Shown here: one piece after another, positions 15,371 to 19,358 of the stretch | Layout of the letters: each line of letters begins with the position of its first letter | Position numbering within the stretch: the first letter of the stretch is position 1 | DNA from: Desulfuromonas sp. SDB | Lineage (GTDB): Bacteria; SDB-A | Assembly: GCA_001412365.1 (NCBI GenBank) | Contig: LKUE01000035.1 | Location: 1 to 19,358 of the forward strand | DNA: 19,358 nt | Reading direction: 5' to 3' | The notes under the pieces: generated by a model | What the model was told of the DNA's origin: nothing | The model's database searches: none | Seen by the model: the letters and a program-made list of their open reading frames with translations, nothing else | Translations under genes and position numbers: made by a program

Positions 15371-16025
15371 AATTACCATTGCTGCAATTTTAATATTAAC
15401 CATAATGGCGGGGATAGTTTTCCTGCAGTTGAAAAAAGACCATTCCCCTCCCCAGGAAAGTTCACCGGTCAAGCTGGTGAGCGAACAGGAGCTTTCCCCT
15501 CAGTCATATTCAGGATACTGGGAAAAAGCTGAAAATGAGATCTTCGCCATCATCAGAGAAATAAATCCAAGTCTTACTACTGATACTTTAGAAATTATAA
15601 GTGCAAAAATTATCCAGTGTTCCCGGCGATATTATATAAATCCATATTTAATTGTAGCAATCATATACGGAGAAAGCAGATTTATTCCTCATGTAACCGG
15701 CACATCGGGTGATGCTGGATTAATGCAGATTATACCATCTACGGCAAAACATATCGCATCTTCCATGGGCTACCAGGAATACAATTTAACTGACATTGAA
15801 ACCAATATTGAATTTGGTTGCTGGTATCTGTCCCGCCTGAAGATACTTTCCGGAGGAAATTACATCGAAGCGTTGGCTAGATACAACCAGGGAGGTAACT
15901 GGAGGGGAGGAGGAGAAAAATACGCCTGGGCTATAATAAATCAGGCTGAAAAAATTGGAATTCCTATGAAAATACTGCTGGAAGAGGAAAGATTAAACCA
16001 CCTAACTAATATTTCAGATCTTTGA
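15363..16025 (+). CDS. Membrane-anchored lytic transglycosylase (SLT domain)
   Basis: The enzyme cleaves the MurNAc-GlcNAc bond of peptidoglycan, leaving 1,6-anhydroMurNAc, in the periplasm. An uncleaved signal anchor (about 3-21) is followed by a linker and a family 1 SLT domain (about 75-205). The catalytic Glu is E104 in YGESRF. GLMQIIPSTA (119-128) and ARYNQGG (172-178) are the other signatures. The start is TTG at 15363, supported by GGAGAAG six bases upstream; an ATG at 15405 would cut the anchor in half. Its stop shares one base with the next ATG (TGATG). At 220 residues it is a minimal Slt/MltE-like form with no regulatory modules. Confidence 0.9.
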   Translation: MIKITIAAILILTIMAGIVFLQLKKDHSPPQESSPVKLVSEQELSPQSYSGYWEKAENEIFAIIREINPSLTTDTLEIISAKIIQCSRRYYINPYLIVAIIYGESRFIPHVTGTSGDAGLMQIIPSTAKHIASSMGYQEYNLTDIETNIEFGCWYLSRLKILSGGNYIEALARYNQGGNWRGGGEKYAWAIINQAEKIGIPMKILLEEERLNHLTNISDL

Positions 16026-16507
16026 TGAACAAATCTCACCAAAAACTGTTTATCTGTTCGGGAGGTCAAACCGGAATTGACCGGGCAGCTCTGGATTGCG
16101 CTGAGGAAATGAAAATAATATCCGGAGGGTGGTGCCCCTGTGGACGTAGAGCGGAAGATGGAACCATCTCCGGGAAATATTTAATGATGGAAACCTCTCA
16201 ACCTTACTACTGGAAGAGAACCTGGCTGAATGTTATCCAATCTGACGCTACTTTGATCATTATGCCCCAGGATGATACAAATAGCCGGGGTACTCATTTA
16301 ACTGTAAAATATGCCCGGAAAGCATTAAAGCCTTTTAAAATTTTAGTTTTAGATAACACCGGGAATGATGAGATTGTACAATGGCTTAATCATATTCAGC
16401 CAAAAATTTTAAATATTGCCGGTCCCCGAGAATCAAATTATCCGGGAATTTACCAACATGGAAAAAAAGTACTTAGACAAATTTTTAAAGCATATCTCCT
16501 CTGCTGA
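16025..16507 (+). CDS. SLOG-superfamily protein, YpsA-like 'putative molybdenum carrier'
   Basis: The 160 residues match the putative molybdenum carrier family (PF12694, SLOG superfamily). Blocks are ICSGGQTGIDRAALDCA (10-26, glycine-rich nucleotide-binding loop), GGWCPCGRRAEDG (34-46), SDATLIIMPQ (73-82), SRGTHLTVKYA (88-98) and LNIAGPRESNYPGIY (129-143). SLOG folds bind nucleotides or NAD-like ligands, and many signal or act on them. The molybdenum name rests on a distant structural relative, so I do not claim molybdate binding. The ATG overlaps the transglycosylase stop as TGATG. The last 50 bases overlap lpxH, unusually long for neighbouring genes. No molybdopterin gene is in the window. 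Confidence 0.82.
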   Translation: MNKSHQKLFICSGGQTGIDRAALDCAEEMKIISGGWCPCGRRAEDGTISGKYLMMETSQPYYWKRTWLNVIQSDATLIIMPQDDTNSRGTHLTVKYARKALKPFKILVLDNTGNDEIVQWLNHIQPKILNIAGPRESNYPGIYQHGKKVLRQIFKAYLLC

Positions 16508-17219
16508 AAAAATATATTTTATCAGCGATATTCATTTTGGCTGTGAACATCCGGATAAGGAAATGGAGAAGATTTTCTTATTTAAAAAAATCCTTAACCG
16601 CGCCAGGAATAATAATATTCCCGTTGTTCTGGTTGGGGATATTTTTGACTTTTTATTTGATTATGGAAAATTATTAGATATAACTCAACTGCCCATGTTG
16701 GCAGAGCTTTACTGGACAGTAAAGGAAAAGGGGGATTTGTACTATATTTTAGGAAATCATGATTTCTGGGGAAAGGAACTACTGGAAAATTTTCTGGGAA
16801 TTCCCACCAGTTATAATTTAGCCGGAGAAATCAATCACAAAAAATTTTGGGCAAGTCACGGTGAAACTGTAGAAAAGAATACCCCCGCAGATAAACTGTT
16901 CAGATGGATGCTGCACAATTCTTTTAATATCAGTTCTTTCCGTCTGCTCTATCCGAGATTAGCCAAATTGCTGGCTCGATCAATTTCTCATATGAGTCGA
17001 GGTCATTCCAGTAAATTAAATTATTCATTTGATAAGTACATTCAATTTGCCCGGAAAAAGTGGGATCAAGGATTGGATTACGTGATACTAGCCCATCTGC
17101 ATCAACCCTTTATCTACAGTGAAAACCACAAATATTTAATAATAACCGGTGACTGGTTAATTCACCGTACTATGCTGGTTTACTCCAAGGGCAGGTTTTA
17201 TCATGAGGTGTTAAATTAA
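16458..17219 (+). CDS. lpxH: UDP-2,3-diacylglucosamine diphosphatase (LpxH-like)
   Basis: LpxH hydrolyses UDP-2,3-diacylglucosamine to lipid X and UMP, the fourth step of lipid A synthesis, at the inner face of the inner membrane. The 253 residues carry the calcineurin-like metal motifs in order: SDIHFG (23-28), GDIFDF (60-65), GNHDFWGK (99-106), SHGE (133-136) and AHLHQP (212-217), with GDWLIH (231-236) near the end. Two metal ions would be bound by the Asp/His/Asn set. The ATG at 16458 is the only start that keeps SDIHFG in place, and it overlaps the upstream gene by 50 bases. The helical insert 145-200 looks amphipathic, as in membrane-facing LpxH caps. The LAHLHQP variant of the usual GHTH motif leaves room for another phosphoesterase role. 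Confidence 0.82.
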   Translation: MEKKYLDKFLKHISSAEKIYFISDIHFGCEHPDKEMEKIFLFKKILNRARNNNIPVVLVGDIFDFLFDYGKLLDITQLPMLAELYWTVKEKGDLYYILGNHDFWGKELLENFLGIPTSYNLAGEINHKKFWASHGETVEKNTPADKLFRWMLHNSFNISSFRLLYPRLAKLLARSISHMSRGHSSKLNYSFDKYIQFARKKWDQGLDYVILAHLHQPFIYSENHKYLIITGDWLIHRTMLVYSKGRFYHEVLN

Positions 17220-17220
17220 T

Positions 17221-17928
17221 ATGAATAAATTATTCTTTTTATTCGGGGAGCAATTAAGCCAGGCGGAATACTATCAACCCCTAACTAAAGCTGTTCTGCC
17301 CGGTTACAAATTATCTTTTACCACCTCCGGAATTTCATTGCTGCCTGAACAGGACAGTGTTGTCCCCGGCATCATCTGCAGGGATTCCATGACCGGCAGT
17401 TCCTTTCCTGTAACTAAATCTTTCCATGCCCTGATATCACAAAACGAACCGGAAGTTATTGTGGATGTTGACCTCCCCTCCCCTGCTTCCCCTGTTGAAC
17501 CCCAGTTGATTAACATTTACAATTTAATAAAAACTTATAGTTGTAATGACTTTCTTATCGAGACTTTCATCGAAACTCTCAACCTTGATTCCCAGGGTTT
17601 GTTTTTATATGGAACTGAAAAATTAATAGACAGCTACCAGAATACTTTTATGACAGATTCATTGCCTCAACCTGCTTTTATACCAGGTAGAATTGTAACT
17701 TATGAAGATTATTTTACCTACCATATGTTTTCGGGGAATTCCGAAGTCAGCGGAAAATTTTTCCAGTTCACCCAAAACCAGAATGTGATCATGGAAAAAA
17801 TGGATAATTTATTTGAGTTCAACGGTTTCGGGCATCCTAGGAATTTATATGAAAGGATAATTGTTCCGGTAAAACTTGATTCCGATGAATATATCAACAG
17901 CTGGATTTACTACGTCCGGAATTTCTGA
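17221..17928 (+). CDS. Protein with one or two gamma-glutamylcyclotransferase-like domains
   Basis: No close family is recognised for the whole 235-residue protein. The second half fits the GGCT/AIG2 fold. LFLYGTEKLI (127-136) corresponds to the substrate-gripping YGxL start, VSGKFFQF (176-183) to the mid strand, MEKMDNLFEFNGF (191-203) to the L-D-x-L-E-G-F block, and YERIIVPV plus INSWIYYV (225-232) to the last strands. The first half has a weaker version of the same opening (LFFLFGEQLSQAEYY, GYKLSFT, VVPGIICRD) and so may be a degraded second copy. The catalytic Glu position is uncertain: in MDNLFEF the Glu is shifted one place from the usual MDxLEGF. It starts one base after the lpxH stop and is the last gene of the operon. 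Confidence 0.55.
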   Translation: MNKLFFLFGEQLSQAEYYQPLTKAVLPGYKLSFTTSGISLLPEQDSVVPGIICRDSMTGSSFPVTKSFHALISQNEPEVIVDVDLPSPASPVEPQLINIYNLIKTYSCNDFLIETFIETLNLDSQGLFLYGTEKLIDSYQNTFMTDSLPQPAFIPGRIVTYEDYFTYHMFSGNSEVSGKFFQFTQNQNVIMEKMDNLFEFNGFGHPRNLYERIIVPVKLDSDEYINSWIYYVRNF

Positions 17929-18012
17929 TCCCAATCCCCCCAGCACCCCTGATTTTTAACCACTGCTAAACACAGCAAAACACGGGTTTTATAATATCAA
18001 AAATTCCAGAGA

Positions 18013-19356
18013 TCAGTACACCTGAAACTTCCCTCTCCATTCCTCTTCCCCGCTTAACATCCGGTAGAAATACACTCCCGGTCGGTAGTCAGTTAATGTA
18101 ATAGTATGCTCTCCCTCTTCCTGAAATCCCTCCAGGGGATGGTCAATTATCCTGCCGGACAGATCATATACTGAGAAGTTGAGGTTTCCAGCATGAGATT
18201 GGATGAATGATATTTTAATCTGACCAGATGAGAGATATTCAATAAAGATATCAGGAAATTCAGGATATTGCTGGGTGGGTTCTTCTTCCACACCCATCGC
18301 ATATCCCAGGGAATCAGTTTTCACTATATAATAATCACACCCACCAGCTCCCCAGGAATTGGTAGCACCGCAACAGATATACCCTCCGTCAGTTGTTCTA
18401 TTTACACAACAAAAAAAATCATCTCCATAACTTCCATATTGAACTGTCCACAAAGAATCCCCACTGTTAGTGTATTTACTTAAATAAGCATCTGAATTTA
18501 CTTCATATACTGAAACAAAACCACTATCAATACAAGACTCTAGATCTAATGCACCAACATTAATACTCAAGATTGTATCTAAATTTTCGTCAATTTTGAA
18601 TATATGACTTTCTGTTGCCAAAATAAATATTGAATCATTTAAATTATCTATACAATATCCTAATTCATCATAACTTTTCCACAATAAATAATTACCAAAT
18701 GAATCAAATTTGTATAAAACCTGTGGAGGATAAGGATAAACATCAACTACTGATGTGATATATCCATTTTCTCTGGTTTCACAAACACTCAAAAAATAAG
18801 ATTCAGGTGCAGTTGTTGCCCATACTGAATCACTATTTCGATTAACTTTCATAATAAATGCTTCATCATTATTATATTTCGCATTTCCAACAACAATATA
18901 ATTGCTATCGGCTGTGATATCTAAATCATATGGATAATTATTATCAGATTCATATAAATTATATAGTTCTGACCATACTACAGTTCCATTATAATCTAGT
19001 TTGATAATTCTTAGATATAATCGGGGATAGACATCATATAATACTTTATTACAAGTTAAAACGTATCCGGAATCAAAATCTACTTCAATATCCAATTGTA
19101 AAGTGCTAGTGCTGAATGAACTATCTATACTGATAGACCATGTTGTATCACCAAATTCATCTAATTTTAAAAGCCATATATTATGTAGAACACCAACTTC
19201 TGAATGACCGATAACTATATATCTTCCATCAGGAGTTTGCTTGATTACATGGGCATAGTCATTATATGTTGTACCATAAACTCTAGACCAGGTTACTGCT
19301 TGGATTGAAGCAATTAACGATAATATTGCGATAAATGATATTAAAAGAATCCTCAT
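18013..19356 (-). CDS. Secreted beta-propeller-like protein with T9SS-like sorting domain
   Basis: A complete 447-residue protein. A signal peptide (MRILLISFIAILSLIASIQA) leads into repeats of about 50 residues, each with a TxDG.YI-type turn, a KLD/KVN strand and a GDTTW/GDSLW-type end: TPDGRYIVIG, LLKLDEFGDTTW, TTDGGYICCG. This is the seven-bladed 'W-x-x-x-YG...DGGYI' propeller common in FCB and related surface proteins. A linker (about 356-375) precedes a type A-like sorting domain (LNFSVYDLSGRII, GVYFYRMLSGEEEWRGKFQVY split across 430-447). It is probably displayed on the surface or released. The start codon is two bases from the window edge, so the ribosome site and promoter lie outside. 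Binding target unknown. Confidence 0.82.
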   Translation of the reverse strand: MRILLISFIAILSLIASIQAVTWSRVYGTTYNDYAHVIKQTPDGRYIVIGHSEVGVLHNIWLLKLDEFGDTTWSISIDSSFSTSTLQLDIEVDFDSGYVLTCNKVLYDVYPRLYLRIIKLDYNGTVVWSELYNLYESDNNYPYDLDITADSNYIVVGNAKYNNDEAFIMKVNRNSDSVWATTAPESYFLSVCETRENGYITSVVDVYPYPPQVLYKFDSFGNYLLWKSYDELGYCIDNLNDSIFILATESHIFKIDENLDTILSINVGALDLESCIDSGFVSVYEVNSDAYLSKYTNSGDSLWTVQYGSYGDDFFCCVNRTTDGGYICCGATNSWGAGGCDYYIVKTDSLGYAMGVEEEPTQQYPEFPDIFIEYLSSGQIKISFIQSHAGNLNFSVYDLSGRIIDHPLEGFQEEGEHTITLTDYRPGVYFYRMLSGEEEWRGKFQVY

Positions 19357-19358
19357 CT

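Noticed and set aside
16025-16507. True molybdate carrier tied to molybdoenzymes
   Set aside because: No molybdopterin or molybdate gene is in the window, and the family name rests on a distant structural analogy.

Overview
The window looks like a chromosomal stretch from a Gram-negative, FCB-type bacterium, perhaps Cloacimonadota or a similar anaerobic lineage. The grounds are an LpxH-type lipid A enzyme, a lipoprotein signal, and two secreted proteins ending in type IX secretion-like sorting domains. A+T content is moderately high, genes are tightly packed with stop/start overlaps, and AGGAGG ribosome sites precede some but not all genes. The taxonomic call is inference only. TGA serves as a normal stop (mgtE, nadA, the lytic transglycosylase and others), so the genetic code is standard. 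No phage, integrase, intact insertion sequence, CRISPR array, tRNA or rRNA was seen.

Layout. Bases 1-584 hold no convincing gene, only a short TTTGCG-like direct repeat and a strong hairpin. Bases 585-2959 carry mgtE overlapping a queG-like gene. A small DUF5684-type membrane gene follows on the minus strand, then a CDP-glycerol glycerophosphotransferase-like gene, a 77-residue orphan and a minus-strand lipoprotein. Bases 5686-6903 encode a secreted FG-GAP/VCBS-type propeller protein interrupted by an in-frame TGA, followed by a good intrinsic terminator. Bases 6951-9133 are a coupled minus-strand operon nadA, rseC-like, queF, membrane protein. A second DUF5684 paralog with its own terminator follows, then the RNA repair pair archease-rtcB (minus), a one-TM orphan (plus) and a PLP aminotransferase (minus).

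Bases 13284-17928 form a six-gene plus-strand run with overlaps at nearly every junction: hflX, a DUF89/ARMT1-like gene, an SLT-type lytic transglycosylase, a SLOG/YpsA-like putative molybdenum carrier, lpxH, and an unusual protein with one or two gamma-glutamylcyclotransferase-like domains. A convergent secreted protein with a sorting tail closes the window.

Shared themes are queuosine synthesis (queF plus a queG-like gene), RNA repair and ribosome rescue (rtcB, archease, hflX), NAD synthesis (nadA) and the cell envelope (lpxH, lytic transglycosylase, glycerophosphotransferase). The observations most worth checking are: the in-frame TGA followed by a Cys codon and a perfect GGU-loop hairpin, which is either a nonsense mutation or a candidate selenocysteine site; the QueG-like protein with Val where the catalytic Asp is expected; and the overlapping hflX operon with its atypical DUF89 and cyclotransferase-like members.
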